A DNA stretch of 64,000 bases, from NCBI RefSeq assembly GCF_003226325.1, contig NZ_PDOD01000001.1, positions 620,001 through 684,000 of the forward strand, in the 5' to 3' direction. The stretch is from Salipaludibacillus keqinensis. Its GTDB lineage: Bacteria > Bacillota > Bacilli > Bacillales > Salisediminibacteriaceae. Below are positions 8,063 through 16,957 of this stretch, one piece after another (within the stretch, counting starts at the first letter, position 1; each line of letters opens with the position of its first letter). Under the pieces are notes generated by a model. That model was not told where the DNA came from and made no database searches. It saw nothing but the letters and a program-made list of their open reading frames with translations. The translations under genes and the position numbers were made by a program.

Positions 8063-8806
8063 GTGCTAAAGCGCCTTTTAGCCAAACCAAATCAGGATAA
8101 TGACATAAATGAAACGATTGAATCGATTCAAGCCGGAAACGAACAGGCAGAAAACGAACTTATACATCAATATTTACCTTTTATAAGAAAAGTCACTTCA
8201 GGTGTTTGCAAAAGATACATTAACCCTTCTTCAGATGATGAATTTAGTATTGCAATGATCGCGTTTAGTGAAGCAATACATAAATATTCTTCTAATAAAG
8301 GGAGTTCATTTCTTTCCTTTGCTAATTTAGTTATTAGAAGAAGAGTAATTGATTATATTCGAATGGAACAAAGAAAAAAAACATCTCTTTCATTAGATTA
8401 TAAGGATGAAAACAAAGAAAATATGGAAAATGTTGCAGAAATCTCGGCTTCTTTTCAAGATTATCATTTAGAAATCGAGAGAGAACATCGAAGGGAAGAG
8501 ATTCTTCATTTTCAAGAAAGGTTATCAACCTTTGAAATTCGTTTATCAGAAGTGGCATCACAATGCCCTAAGCACTGTGATGCCAGGTTAAATATGGTGG
8601 AAATTGCGAGAACTATTCTGGAGCATGATCATTTGTTACAGATTTTAATGACTAAAAAGCGATTGCCAGTGAAGCAGCTTATGGAATATATAACGATGAG
8701 TCGAAAAACAATCGAGAGAAACAGAAAGTATATCATCGCTTTGGTCATCGTGATGTTAGAAGATTATCAATATTTGAAGGATTATTTGAGGGAGTGGTTG
8801 GAATGA
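8063..8806 (+). CDS. sigI: RNA polymerase sigma factor SigI
   Basis: I use GTG 8063, six bases after a GAGGTG site; a GTG at 8054 lies inside that site. The 247-aa protein has the SigI N-terminal segment with sigma region 2 (IRKVTSGVCKRYINPSSDDE, FLSFANLVIRRRVIDYIR) at residues ~45-110 and the unusual SigI C-terminal domain with ISMSRKTIERNRKYI-like DNA-binding helices near residue 220 (here ITMSRKTIERNRKYIIAL). SigI responds to heat and envelope stress in Bacillus and is held by RsgI. Its stop overlaps the rsgI start (ATGA). Confidence 0.92.
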   Translation: MLKRLLAKPNQDNDINETIESIQAGNEQAENELIHQYLPFIRKVTSGVCKRYINPSSDDEFSIAMIAFSEAIHKYSSNKGSSFLSFANLVIRRRVIDYIRMEQRKKTSLSLDYKDENKENMENVAEISASFQDYHLEIEREHRREEILHFQERLSTFEIRLSEVASQCPKHCDARLNMVEIARTILEHDHLLQILMTKKRLPVKQLMEYITMSRKTIERNRKYIIALVIVMLEDYQYLKDYLREWLE

Positions 8807-10122
8807 AAAAAGGTGTCGTCATGGAGGTCGAAAAGAGACATATGATCGTCTTGACGAAAAATGGAGAATTCATTCGGGCTAGAGTAAAGGTCAATGCAAA
8901 TATCGGTGAAGAAGTTGATTATTCTCCTGTTCCTGTTTATCAATTTCCACATTTTTTTGAACGAAAGATGTATAGTGTGCCATTAGCATTTATTCTTACT
9001 TTCCTCCTCATTTTTCCTGGATCAACGATTTTACCATCATCTACTGTCCATGGATTTGTATCGCTTGATATGAACCCTAGTATTGAATTAGCAGTCAACG
9101 ATCATTATGAAATTCTATATACGGTAGGTTACAACGATAAAGGCAAGACTTTATTAGAAAAAATTGGGACTTCACTTGAAGGTATGACCCTTGTATCAGC
9201 CACAGATATTTTAGTAGAAGAGGGGCTTAATCAAGGAATGATCCATCGCTCTCATTCAATTTATATTAGTTCAGCATTTTCTTTTAGCGACAAGCTCTGG
9301 GGGGAAGACTTCCAAGGGTGGTCTTTAGATAAAACGAATGAATATGATTTTGATATTTATTCTATATTGGTTCATGAAGATGATGTGAAAGAAGCCCAAG
9401 ACATGTCCTTGTCTCCTGTGAAACTATTATTAACGCAGGAACAAGATAATATGAATATAAACGACATAAGTAATACACCAATACATGAGTTAGAAAAAGC
9501 GGTTGGTCAAGAAATAGAAGATAAGGCAGACGTAGAAACGATTTCTAATAGCTCTTTCGATAAAGATATGAATAGTAATGACCAGTGGGAGAATCATAGC
9601 TCTCTTGAAACGGAAGATCAATCAGGTAATGCAAATATGGACAGTGGTCAAAACCAATCAGAGCGAAATGATTTAACACTAGCAAGTGAACAGGCTCATC
9701 CTCAGAAACAAGTTAATTCTATAAAAGAAAAAGGTCTCAGTGGTGAGAAAAGAGAAGATAAAAGCCAACGTTCTAAAGCCGAAAAAAACGGGGATGCAGA
9801 TAAACAGCCTCATAATCAGGCGAAAGGAAATTCAGATAAAAAAAATGACTCCGGTGGTCAAACTGAGAAAGAGTCAGGAAACAAACAAGGCGGGAAATCC
9901 GATCATACAGGAAAAGAAAAATCAGAAAACAAACAAAGCGGAAAGCCTGATCATGCGGCAAAAGAAAAACCAGAAAACAAGCAAAGTGGGAAATCCGATC
10001 ATACAGGGAAAGAAAAATCGGAAAACAAGCAAAGAGGAAAGCCTGATCATGCAGGGAAAGAAAAATCAGATGACAAACAAACTGGAAGTTCAAAGAAAAA
10101 AGAAAACGGACGCCCTCATTAA
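8803..10122 (+). CDS. rsgI: Anti-sigma-I factor RsgI with a repetitive C-terminal tail
   Basis: The 439-aa single-pass membrane protein starts at ATG 8803, overlapping the sigI stop. Residues 1-50 are the cytosolic RsgI N-domain that binds SigI (GVVMEVEKRHMIVLTKNGEF). Residues ~56-78 form the membrane helix. The outer domain begins FVSLDMNPSIELAVN; the Asn91-Pro92 pair corresponds to the autoproteolysis site described for RsgI proteins. Residues ~220-439 are hydrophilic and Lys/Glu/Ser/Gln-rich, and include four 16-residue repeats (GKSDHTGKEKSENKQS type). This tail probably extends into the cell wall. It carries no obvious carbohydrate-binding domain, unlike clostridial RsgI proteins. Confidence 0.9.
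   Translation: MKKGVVMEVEKRHMIVLTKNGEFIRARVKVNANIGEEVDYSPVPVYQFPHFFERKMYSVPLAFILTFLLIFPGSTILPSSTVHGFVSLDMNPSIELAVNDHYEILYTVGYNDKGKTLLEKIGTSLEGMTLVSATDILVEEGLNQGMIHRSHSIYISSAFSFSDKLWGEDFQGWSLDKTNEYDFDIYSILVHEDDVKEAQDMSLSPVKLLLTQEQDNMNINDISNTPIHELEKAVGQEIEDKADVETISNSSFDKDMNSNDQWENHSSLETEDQSGNANMDSGQNQSERNDLTLASEQAHPQKQVNSIKEKGLSGEKREDKSQRSKAEKNGDADKQPHNQAKGNSDKKNDSGGQTEKESGNKQGGKSDHTGKEKSENKQSGKPDHAAKEKPENKQSGKSDHTGKEKSENKQRGKPDHAGKEKSDDKQTGSSKKKENGRPH
9892..10083 (+). repeat. Four 48-bp tandem repeats in rsgI
   Basis: Four in-frame 48-bp units (9892-9939, 9940-9987, 9988-10035, 10036-10083) encode 16-residue units that alternate GKSDHTGKEK and GKPDHA(A/G)KEK and end in ENKQ or DDKQ. The alternation suggests duplication of a 96-bp pair. 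Confidence 0.85.
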
Positions 10123-10208
10123 AGAAAAAATATTCTAGAACTCATCTTTTTATAATGGTTAAAGACAAAATAAATCAGCATTGTAGATAAAGACAGAACA
10201 GGGATATG

Positions 10209-10243
10209 AAAAAGATGTAAACGATTGCCGCTTACATCTTTTT
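10209..10243. terminator. Bidirectional terminator after rsgI
   Basis: A 12-bp perfect inverted repeat AAAAAGATGTAA / TTACATCTTTTT with an 11-nt loop. The stop codon of the convergent gene lies in its right arm. Confidence 0.8.
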
Positions 10244-11176
10244 ATCAGTGTGTTCAGGGCTGTATCTCAATTCATTTAGTTTTAATAAATGATTCATTCT
10301 GTCAAGCCTAGTCGAATGTAAGTCATCCGCTTGACGTTGCAAAAAACTTCTCATATTTGATAATGATACAATCATTTGTGGATAAGTGTTTTTCTTTTGG
10401 TCTTCTGTTAGAGAGTCATAAGTATTTAGTAAATTTGGTAGATCGTGTTGTATCATACGCTTCATGTGGTGCTTTTCTTCTAAGTCAAGTAAATGGAAGT
10501 CTTCTGTACAACGATGGATCTCATTTAATAGATGTTTCATCGATTGATCTACTTTAATATCAATCGTTCTGTACTGCTTGTAAGTATGTTCTGCGGAGCT
10601 AAGTAGGGCTTTAATTTGATCTTTATGGTTCGTAGTGGGTTCTAGGCTCTGCTCTTGGTTAGTTGGTGTTTTTGACTCTAGGTCCTCTATTTTAATGGAT
10701 TCTCCTGAAAGAGATAAATCGAGTCGGTGGAGATGATGAAACACAGATAAAAAGTAAGGATGCTTCCGAACATTTCTTACAATTGTTTTCCCTTGAAATT
10801 GGTAATAGATTGAAGAGTCAATTAACTTTCCGAAGCCATTTTCCATCTTAATGTTTTTACGGTAAGTGGTAATATAAACTCTTTTTTTAATGTTGGAGGA
10901 AGATTTATTAGTATCAATCATTTCAAGGTGTATTTTTTTTTGCTTAATTTTTATCTTATAGGCAAATCCTTGAATGCTTCGTTTAAATGTTTTATTTAAG
11001 CGAGGCAACTCCGAAAGGGCAGATAGATCAGAAATAAATTCTTCAGCTTCATAAACGAATTCTTTAGTGTGCTCATTTAATAAACTGGGTTCCTCTAATG
11101 GTTTCATATAGTTTGGTAAAAGTGGGATCACCCAATTGTGATCCCATAGTCGCTCACGCCAATTCAAAGGATTCAC
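10232..11176 (-). CDS. Uncharacterised TelA-operon partner (314 aa)
   Basis: This is the second gene of the telA operon, 102 bases after the telA stop. I give GTG 11176; TTG 11167 is also possible because GGGGTG lies just before it. The protein is soluble and rich in Lys, His and Leu, with helical segments in its second half (residues ~180-310, for example LLNEIHRCTEDFHLLDLEEK) and beta-rich middle strands (RVYITTYRKNIKMENGFGK). I recognise no domain. In other Bacillales, TelA proteins sit beside XpaC-like or YceG-like partners; this one does not look like either. It may be a cytosolic partner of TelA in envelope stress. Confidence 0.65.
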   Translation of the reverse strand: MNPLNWRERLWDHNWVIPLLPNYMKPLEEPSLLNEHTKEFVYEAEEFISDLSALSELPRLNKTFKRSIQGFAYKIKIKQKKIHLEMIDTNKSSSNIKKRVYITTYRKNIKMENGFGKLIDSSIYYQFQGKTIVRNVRKHPYFLSVFHHLHRLDLSLSGESIKIEDLESKTPTNQEQSLEPTTNHKDQIKALLSSAEHTYKQYRTIDIKVDQSMKHLLNEIHRCTEDFHLLDLEEKHHMKRMIQHDLPNLLNTYDSLTEDQKKNTYPQMIVSLSNMRSFLQRQADDLHSTRLDRMNHLLKLNELRYSPEHTDKKM

Positions 11177-11278
11177 CCCATTCTATAATGTTCTAGTCAA
11201 AAGCAAGAAGGGGTAACTACTGAATATAAAATATACCAAGTACTTACCTCTTAAAAGTAACTTCATTCGATTTCTAAC

Positions 11279-12334
11279 TTAGTTTAATAGCTTTTGCTCC
11301 ATCTGCTCATTTAATTGTTCCATTTCTGTGATGAATTGTTTGCTGGATTCAATAATCCTGGCATTCGATTGTTCAGTCATTTCAATTGCAGAATAAACAT
11401 TTTCATAAGCCTTTTTAAATGTTTCCATAGCAATCGCCGGTTCTTCTAGAGTTTTTAGCGTTTCCTCTGTGTTGGATTTAAGCATTTCGGCGTTATTTAA
11501 CAGCATCGATTCTGTTGTTTTATTTACGTTGTGAACGGCGTCAATAACTCGTTTTTGGTTACTGAGTGACAATTGAATAGAAGCTGTGACAGTGATAATG
11601 TTTTTCGTCATGGTAATAGCATTAAAGATCGCTTCTTCTAATTTGTCATTATTCTCAACAATGATGTCAACGGAAGCAAGAGATTGCTGAAGAACTAAAA
11701 CCGCTTGCTGCATGTTTTTCACTCTTGATAAGACTTTTTGTTGGCCTTTTTGAATGGGTGAAGGGTCATCTTGCCATTCATCTTTTTTTAATTCCTCTTC
11801 TAACATACCATTCAATTGCTTACCTACAGAGATTTGTTCGTTCAATCCGGTAATTCGTTCCCTGGCAACATCTTTTAATTGATGAAGCATTACCGTATCT
11901 TCTTGTAAGCGATCTTTTCCATGAAGCAAAGCAACAATAATCGTCTCCACTTCGGCTTCAACTGATTGGTATTTACGTGCGTATTTCTCCGCAGGACTTT
12001 TACGGATCATTTTAGTTAAAAATTGTTTCAATTTTCCTTCTTGCAAGTAGTTTGGTTCTAATTCAGAAACGACATCTTTTAGTTTTGATAATTGATCAGG
12101 TAATTCATGGTTCGGATCGTTCATCATATCACTTACCGGGCGCTTTAGCGCTTCTAAAGACTCTCCAGCTTTCTCTTGTTCTCTAGCGCCTAATTTCCCT
12201 ATAGAGTTTAAGATCTCATTGAGACTTTCATGAGAACGTAACTTTTCTACGTATTCAGAAGCCTGGTTATTGTTTCCTTGTTCTTTCACTTGATGATCAG
12301 TAGATGTAAGGTTTTGATTTTGATCGTTATTCAT
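11279..12334 (-). CDS. TelA-family protein (toxic-anion-resistance/envelope stress)
   Basis: The 351-aa protein is almost entirely helical and has the TelA hallmarks: a KLKQFLTKMIRKSPAEKYARKYQ segment split here as LKQFLTKMIRKSP near residue 105, IIVALLHGKDRLQEDTVML near 135, and the long C-terminal coiled coil with TMTKNIITVTASIQLSLSNQ near 240. TelA proteins were named for tellurite resistance, and Bacillus YaaN and YceH belong here; YceH is part of an envelope-stress regulon. It has no membrane segment or signal peptide. An exact ECF-type promoter lies 80-110 bases upstream, which supports a stress role. Confidence 0.88.
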   Translation of the reverse strand: MNNDQNQNLTSTDHQVKEQGNNNQASEYVEKLRSHESLNEILNSIGKLGAREQEKAGESLEALKRPVSDMMNDPNHELPDQLSKLKDVVSELEPNYLQEGKLKQFLTKMIRKSPAEKYARKYQSVEAEVETIIVALLHGKDRLQEDTVMLHQLKDVARERITGLNEQISVGKQLNGMLEEELKKDEWQDDPSPIQKGQQKVLSRVKNMQQAVLVLQQSLASVDIIVENNDKLEEAIFNAITMTKNIITVTASIQLSLSNQKRVIDAVHNVNKTTESMLLNNAEMLKSNTEETLKTLEEPAIAMETFKKAYENVYSAIEMTEQSNARIIESSKQFITEMEQLNEQMEQKLLN

Positions 12335-12414
12335 ATTTAATCCCTCCGTTTTTGAGGATAGCCGTTACTACAGCCTCTAATAACAAGTCCTGTCGAAAAA
12401 CACCGTTCTTTTAT

Positions 12415-12440
12415 TACGAATGATTAAATAAAAGGTTTCA
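12415..12440 (-). promoter_or_regulatory. ECF (sigma-W/M-type) promoter of the telA operon
   Basis: On the minus strand, TGAAAC (12440-12435) is followed after exactly 16 bases by CGTA (12418-12415). This is the consensus for sigma-W-class ECF promoters of Bacillus. It points at telA, about 80 bases upstream of its start. Because 16-bp spacing and both hexamer/tetramer cores match exactly, a chance hit is unlikely. Confidence 0.75.
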
Positions 12441-12640
12441 TGAACGAGCTCTTACTCTTCAATTATACAGGTATAAAGGGATTGAAACAATTCAGGCACT
12501 CGAAGAAATAAATGATTTAATTAAAGATTATATGGTAAAATGGTAACAGATTATTGGAAGCGATTACTTATAAGTGAAATTACTTGCATATATTTTATAC
12601 ATTTTACATAAGACACATGGAATGTCGGAGGTTTAAACAG

Positions 12641-14185
12641 ATGTTACTAATCCTGTTAATCATATTGAATGCGTTATTTTATCTGTTTATGAATGTCGTT
12701 CGGTTTCATTTTTCACATGAAGTAAATAAATGGATATTTGCTATAAGTGGATCTTTATTTAGCCTGAATCTAGGAGTTCTTCTAGGCTTTCAACACTCAG
12801 TGTGGTTAGGTTTATTTGTCTTATTTGTGTTAGCTGCCTCATTTGAATGGATGGGTGTTTTGATAGGTTCTCTGTTAATACTAGCACTATTTTATATTTA
12901 TGGTTTGTATTCAACTGAAGTTTTATGGATGATTGCGGGTGGTTATATCTTATTCTCCGTCTCTTTTGCAGGAATGTTCTATTATTTCCACACTCAAAAT
13001 GATCGTTTATTTCGGTGGAAAAATTTCTTTTACAAACAGTCTAAAAATCTACATGTTCTAAGAGAAGTATCTTTGGCTTTACAAAGTACTTTGAAGTTAG
13101 ACAAGCTTATGCATATTTTTTTGACGGCAGTTACAGCAGGTTATGGACTAGGATTTAACCGTGCATTTATACTACTGCAAGATGAAGAAAATCCTCAGCA
13201 ATTTACCGGAACAGCTGCCATAGGACCACTAAGTGTAGAAGAGGGACATGAGATTTGGGAAAATGTCGTAAGTCAAAAGTTAACTTTGCGTGATTTCATT
13301 AAATTACAGAGAGAAGCTGAAATAAATGATCAAGAGCTCAACCAAAAGGTCCGATCTTATACTCTTGAAATAAATGAAAAGCACGAGTTGTGTCATCATG
13401 TTTTAACAAAAAAAGAACCAATTATTGTAGACGATCATTCTCTTGATTCAGATTTTTTGCTGCAATCTATAAAAGATTCGTTCTCCATGAAACAGTTTGC
13501 AATTATTCCTTTGCTGACAAGAGGAAGAGTGATCGGATTGATGGTCATTGATAATATTGTTGATCAAAAGAGGATAAAACATGAAGACTTAGACAACATT
13601 ATGCCACTAGCTACTCAAGGAGCGATGGCAATTGAAAATGCGATGCTTTATGAAAGGTCTGAAAGTATGGCAATTGAAGATGCGCTGACCGGATTGAAAA
13701 ATAAGAGGTTTCTAGACAGGATGTTTCCACATTTACAAGAGTCAGCGGAATCAAATAAAACTTCTTTAACTGCTCTTGTATTGGATATCGATAATTTCAA
13801 AAATTTTAATGACACGCACGGGCATTTGCTTGGAAACGAAGTGCTGATTCAAATGGGGGATATATTATCCTCAGCTGTTCAAGACGAAGGGATCGTATGT
13901 CGATTCGGTGGTGAAGAATTTGTGATTTTATTACCTAAAGCACCCTTGTGTAAAGGATATGAGGTAGCGGAAACCATCAGGTTAAAAATTCGTGACCATT
14001 CCTTTAAGGGCATGGAGTCACAGCCATTTGGAAGAATCACTGCAAGTATTGGTGTTGCGAACTATCCTGAATCTACATCTCAAAGCGATCAATTACTACA
14101 TATTGCTGATGAAGCCGTTTATGAAGCTAAAGATAGGGGAAGAGATCGAGTCATTTGTTTCGAAGAATTACAGAAAGAGGTGTAA
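12641..14185 (+). CDS. Membrane diguanylate cyclase (MASE-like N-terminus, GAF, GGDEF)
   Basis: I use ATG 12641 after GGAGG; upstream in-frame starts lack a site. The 514-aa protein has about six membrane helices (residues 1-125), a GAF domain (~150-340, with FNRAFILLQDEE and VIGLMVIDNIV) and a GGDEF domain (~350-510). The active-site signature FGGEEFVILL is intact at residues 423-427, with DIDNFKNFND upstream, so it should make cyclic di-GMP from GTP. No RxxD inhibitory site precedes GGEEF. It probably senses an intracellular ligand through GAF. Three genes follow tightly downstream. Confidence 0.87.
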   Translation: MLLILLIILNALFYLFMNVVRFHFSHEVNKWIFAISGSLFSLNLGVLLGFQHSVWLGLFVLFVLAASFEWMGVLIGSLLILALFYIYGLYSTEVLWMIAGGYILFSVSFAGMFYYFHTQNDRLFRWKNFFYKQSKNLHVLREVSLALQSTLKLDKLMHIFLTAVTAGYGLGFNRAFILLQDEENPQQFTGTAAIGPLSVEEGHEIWENVVSQKLTLRDFIKLQREAEINDQELNQKVRSYTLEINEKHELCHHVLTKKEPIIVDDHSLDSDFLLQSIKDSFSMKQFAIIPLLTRGRVIGLMVIDNIVDQKRIKHEDLDNIMPLATQGAMAIENAMLYERSESMAIEDALTGLKNKRFLDRMFPHLQESAESNKTSLTALVLDIDNFKNFNDTHGHLLGNEVLIQMGDILSSAVQDEGIVCRFGGEEFVILLPKAPLCKGYEVAETIRLKIRDHSFKGMESQPFGRITASIGVANYPESTSQSDQLLHIADEAVYEAKDRGRDRVICFEELQKEV

Positions 14186-14190
14186 AACTC

Positions 14191-14709
14191 ATGGTGATTT
14201 TAGGGGTCCTATCCACTTTCCTTGCTTTTCTATGCACTATTTTATGTAGTAAAGCTTTTTATGAACTTCTTATTAAATGGAGATCGGAAAGGAAATTAAC
14301 AAAATTAAAAAAACAAATAGATGATATTCACTATTCTTTTGAAGAATTAATTTACTTCGTTTCACTTCCTAATCAAAACCCTGACATATGCAATGTCAAT
14401 ATAGATAAATTTCATGCTAAACCAGTTTATCGATCTTTCATTTTTCCTGTGAATGAAGGTCTGATGGTTTCAGTTAACCATCATAAAGAGAACATAAATA
14501 TCGCTTTCATGGCACTGGATTCATTTCGTATTCCTTTTTTAGAGAAGTTACACCACCAATATAAATTAAACGAAAAAGAATATGAAGATATGAGATCCTA
14601 TGTCTTAATTCATCCAAGAACGAGAAAATCTTTTATAGAAGAAGTATATAGACAAATACGAAGAGATGATAGAATCTTATTATTAGATGACCCCGTAGAC
14701 TGGATTTAG
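14191..14709 (+). CDS. Hypothetical single-pass membrane protein
   Basis: ATG 14191 starts 5 bases after the cyclase stop and follows AGAGGTG. The ~172-aa protein has one N-terminal membrane helix (residues 1-24, ILGVLSTFLAFLCTILCS) and a cytosolic basic region (RSERKLTKLKKQIDDIHYSF). A mixed domain with PVYRSFIFPVNEGLMVSVNH follows, then a C-terminal helical part. I recognise no family. Its position between a diguanylate cyclase and a permease suggests a partner of one of them, but nothing in the sequence fixes this. Confidence 0.6.
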   Translation: MVILGVLSTFLAFLCTILCSKAFYELLIKWRSERKLTKLKKQIDDIHYSFEELIYFVSLPNQNPDICNVNIDKFHAKPVYRSFIFPVNEGLMVSVNHHKENINIAFMALDSFRIPFLEKLHHQYKLNEKEYEDMRSYVLIHPRTRKSFIEEVYRQIRRDDRILLLDDPVDWI

Positions 14710-14721
14710 GAGTGACTCATC

Positions 14722-16062
14722 TTGGAAGAAAGCCTTCAAAAAAAACGGTCGACAACGAAACTTGAAACACTTGGACTAGAGCCTGTTCCATCTGCCCTGA
14801 AAACAACGACAGCCTGGGACTATATTCGAATTCAAGTGGCTATTTCTATCAATGCAGGGAATATGCTTGTCCCGGCTTTGGCTGTCATTGAGGGAGGGTT
14901 ATCATTTTTTCAAGCGGTCCTGTCCACTGTCGTAGGAGCATGGATTGCTTTTTTATTTGTTTCATTGCTCTCCTTTCCTGGGGCAAAATACGGCTTGCCT
15001 TCTCAGTATGTGATTCGTACGATGGTGGGGGATAAAGGGTCTATGTGGGTGTCTTCACCCGTCAGGACGATGACTTCCCTCTATTGGTTTAGTGTTCAAA
15101 CCATTGGTGGAACATTGATCTTGCAAGAAATGTTTAGGCGTGCATTAAATATTCACATACCCTTTGTGATTCTTTCAATGATATTAGCATTATGCATGGT
15201 CTATTTAGCGATCGTAGGTTTTCAAGCAATGAAAAAAATCACTGCAGTTTTCACGCCATTTCTATTAATTGCTGGTGGCTGCATGTTTTATGTGTTTTTT
15301 ACTTCTAATCCCGAGGGGAGTTCTTTTGTACAAATCATTTCCATGAATCAAGACGGATGGAATGGGAAGACCATGTTCTTCTATGCAAGTTTAGCATTCG
15401 TTCAGTATGTGTCTGGAGTTAGTTCATCTGCCGATTTGTCCCGCTACAGCAAGACAACAACTCATGCTTTTTGGGGAATCTATTTAGGGAATAGTATCGG
15501 ATTTTTATGTACGGCATTGTTAGGAGCCTATACGGCAGCGGCAGCTAATCACTGGAACCCATTTTTGATCACAAGTCAGTGGACAAATTCTCCCATTTTA
15601 TTTATGGTCATCATGATTGCAGCCATCTTCAGTATGTTAACGATTAACATGAATAATGCGTATACAGGAGGCTATAGTCTGTTAAATAGTTTGCCAAGGC
15701 TTGGCAGAATCCGAAGTGCAGTCATTTTTGGCCTAGCTGGAATAGGCTTAAGTGCATATCCAGGAGTTGTAAATGAAGCAGAAGTTTTTATTTCTCTATT
15801 AGGTGCATTTATTATCCCGCTATCAGCTGTTATAGTCGCCGATTTTTCTATTATTAAGAAGTTAATGATAACGAGAGAGTCATTGGACTTATTAGCCACT
15901 GGAGGAAAACGGATTAACCATGTGGCATTTATAACAGTACTCATCGGCATGGTGCTATATTTTGCACTTCCTACTGAATCATCACCAGGATTTATTGTGT
16001 TTATAATTTCGTTTATTTTATATTTGTTTGTACATCAATTTGTAGAGAAAAGGAAGAGATAA
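14722..16062 (+). CDS. NCS1-family purine/cytosine permease
   Basis: TTG 14722 is the likely start, nine bases after AGGAG and 12 bases after the previous stop. The 446-aa protein has about 12 membrane helices and the N-terminal NCS1 features: WDYIRIQVAISINAGNMLVP, then FPGAKYGLPSQYVIRTMVG, then SADLSRYSKTTTHAF near residue 235, matching CodB-type cytosine permeases. It would import a nucleobase or related compound by cation symport. The exact substrate is open, because this branch also contains transporters for other nitrogen rings. It shares an operon with a diguanylate cyclase, which is unusual. Confidence 0.8.
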   Translation: MEESLQKKRSTTKLETLGLEPVPSALKTTTAWDYIRIQVAISINAGNMLVPALAVIEGGLSFFQAVLSTVVGAWIAFLFVSLLSFPGAKYGLPSQYVIRTMVGDKGSMWVSSPVRTMTSLYWFSVQTIGGTLILQEMFRRALNIHIPFVILSMILALCMVYLAIVGFQAMKKITAVFTPFLLIAGGCMFYVFFTSNPEGSSFVQIISMNQDGWNGKTMFFYASLAFVQYVSGVSSSADLSRYSKTTTHAFWGIYLGNSIGFLCTALLGAYTAAAANHWNPFLITSQWTNSPILFMVIMIAAIFSMLTINMNNAYTGGYSLLNSLPRLGRIRSAVIFGLAGIGLSAYPGVVNEAEVFISLLGAFIIPLSAVIVADFSIIKKLMITRESLDLLATGGKRINHVAFITVLIGMVLYFALPTESSPGFIVFIISFILYLFVHQFVEKRKR

Positions 16063-16064
16063 AC

Positions 16065-16826
16065 ATGTGTTTAATAGGTGTAGCGATGAAAGTTCATGAA
16101 CAGTTTCCATTTATTCTTTGTGCGAATAGAGATGAATTTTACGCTAGAGACACGAAAGAGGCTCACTTTTGGGATGAGAACCCTTCGTTACTAGCAGGAA
16201 AAGATCTAGAGAAAGGTGGAACATGGCTTGGGTTGTCTGAGGATGGGGAGGTTGCAGCCTTAACGAATGTAAGAAGTTATGATAAACAAGAAGTTTCTTC
16301 TACTACTTCTAGAGGAGAAATAGTCTCATCTTATTTCAATGATCGGAAATATTTCCAACATATTTTAGAGAAGAAGAGTCATTACTCGGGTTTTAATTTA
16401 TTGTACGGAACGATTCACAAACTAGTTTATACAACCAATCAGTCGTATAAAGATCAAGTGATCACGAGTGGGATTCATATATTAAGTAACGCAACATTAA
16501 ATTCACCCTGGCCAAAAGCAATGAAATTAGAGCAAGGGTTAAGGGAAATACAAGATCTATCTAAAGATGAACTGACCGACTATTTATTTCACCTCCTATC
16601 TTTGAAAGAACCTTTTCCTGATGTTCATCTTCCAGACACAGGGGTTGGATTGACATTAGAAAGACAGCTTTCACCGATTCACATACTAACAGAAAAATAT
16701 GGTACAAAAAGCAGCACGTTGATTCTCGTTGACACAAATGGAAAAGTGACTTTCATTGAAAGAACTTATGAATCAGATAAAAAAGATATTGAGTATTCCT
16801 TTTTAATAAGCCCTGAAAAAAGGTGA
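16065..16826 (+). CDS. NRDE-family (TANGO2-like) protein
   Basis: Starts 2 bases after the permease stop behind AGGAAGAG. The 253-aa protein begins with Cys2 (MCLIGVAM) and has the family-naming motif CANRDEFYARDT near residue 22, followed by GGTWLGLSEDGEVAALTNVR. The exposed Cys2 after Met removal suggests an Ntn-hydrolase fold. Eukaryotic TANGO2 is linked to heme or lipid homeostasis, but the bacterial role is unknown. It is the last gene of the cyclase-permease run. Confidence 0.8.
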   Translation: MCLIGVAMKVHEQFPFILCANRDEFYARDTKEAHFWDENPSLLAGKDLEKGGTWLGLSEDGEVAALTNVRSYDKQEVSSTTSRGEIVSSYFNDRKYFQHILEKKSHYSGFNLLYGTIHKLVYTTNQSYKDQVITSGIHILSNATLNSPWPKAMKLEQGLREIQDLSKDELTDYLFHLLSLKEPFPDVHLPDTGVGLTLERQLSPIHILTEKYGTKSSTLILVDTNGKVTFIERTYESDKKDIEYSFLISPEKR

Positions 16827-16957
16827 TGATTTGAAATATTCTCGAAGCGCTTAGAGGAAAAGCAACTTTCCGCAGTGTGGTTTTCCCTGATGCTTTGTAA
16901 AAGGCAAACCAGTGTATATTTAAAAATACAATTCTTATCGTTGATAGCGTTATTTGT

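Noticed and set aside
9892-10083. CRISPR-like array
   Set aside because: The 48-bp units are contiguous, in frame in rsgI and have no spacers.
9740-10138. 132-aa ORF overlapping the end of rsgI in another frame
   Set aside because: It is a shadow of the Lys/Gln-rich repeats; it has no ribosome site and repeats only because the rsgI repeats are a multiple of three bases long.
12391-12397. TGTCGAA Spo0A-box heptamer near telA
   Set aside because: A 7-base match is expected several times by chance in 64 kb, and nothing else links telA to Spo0A.
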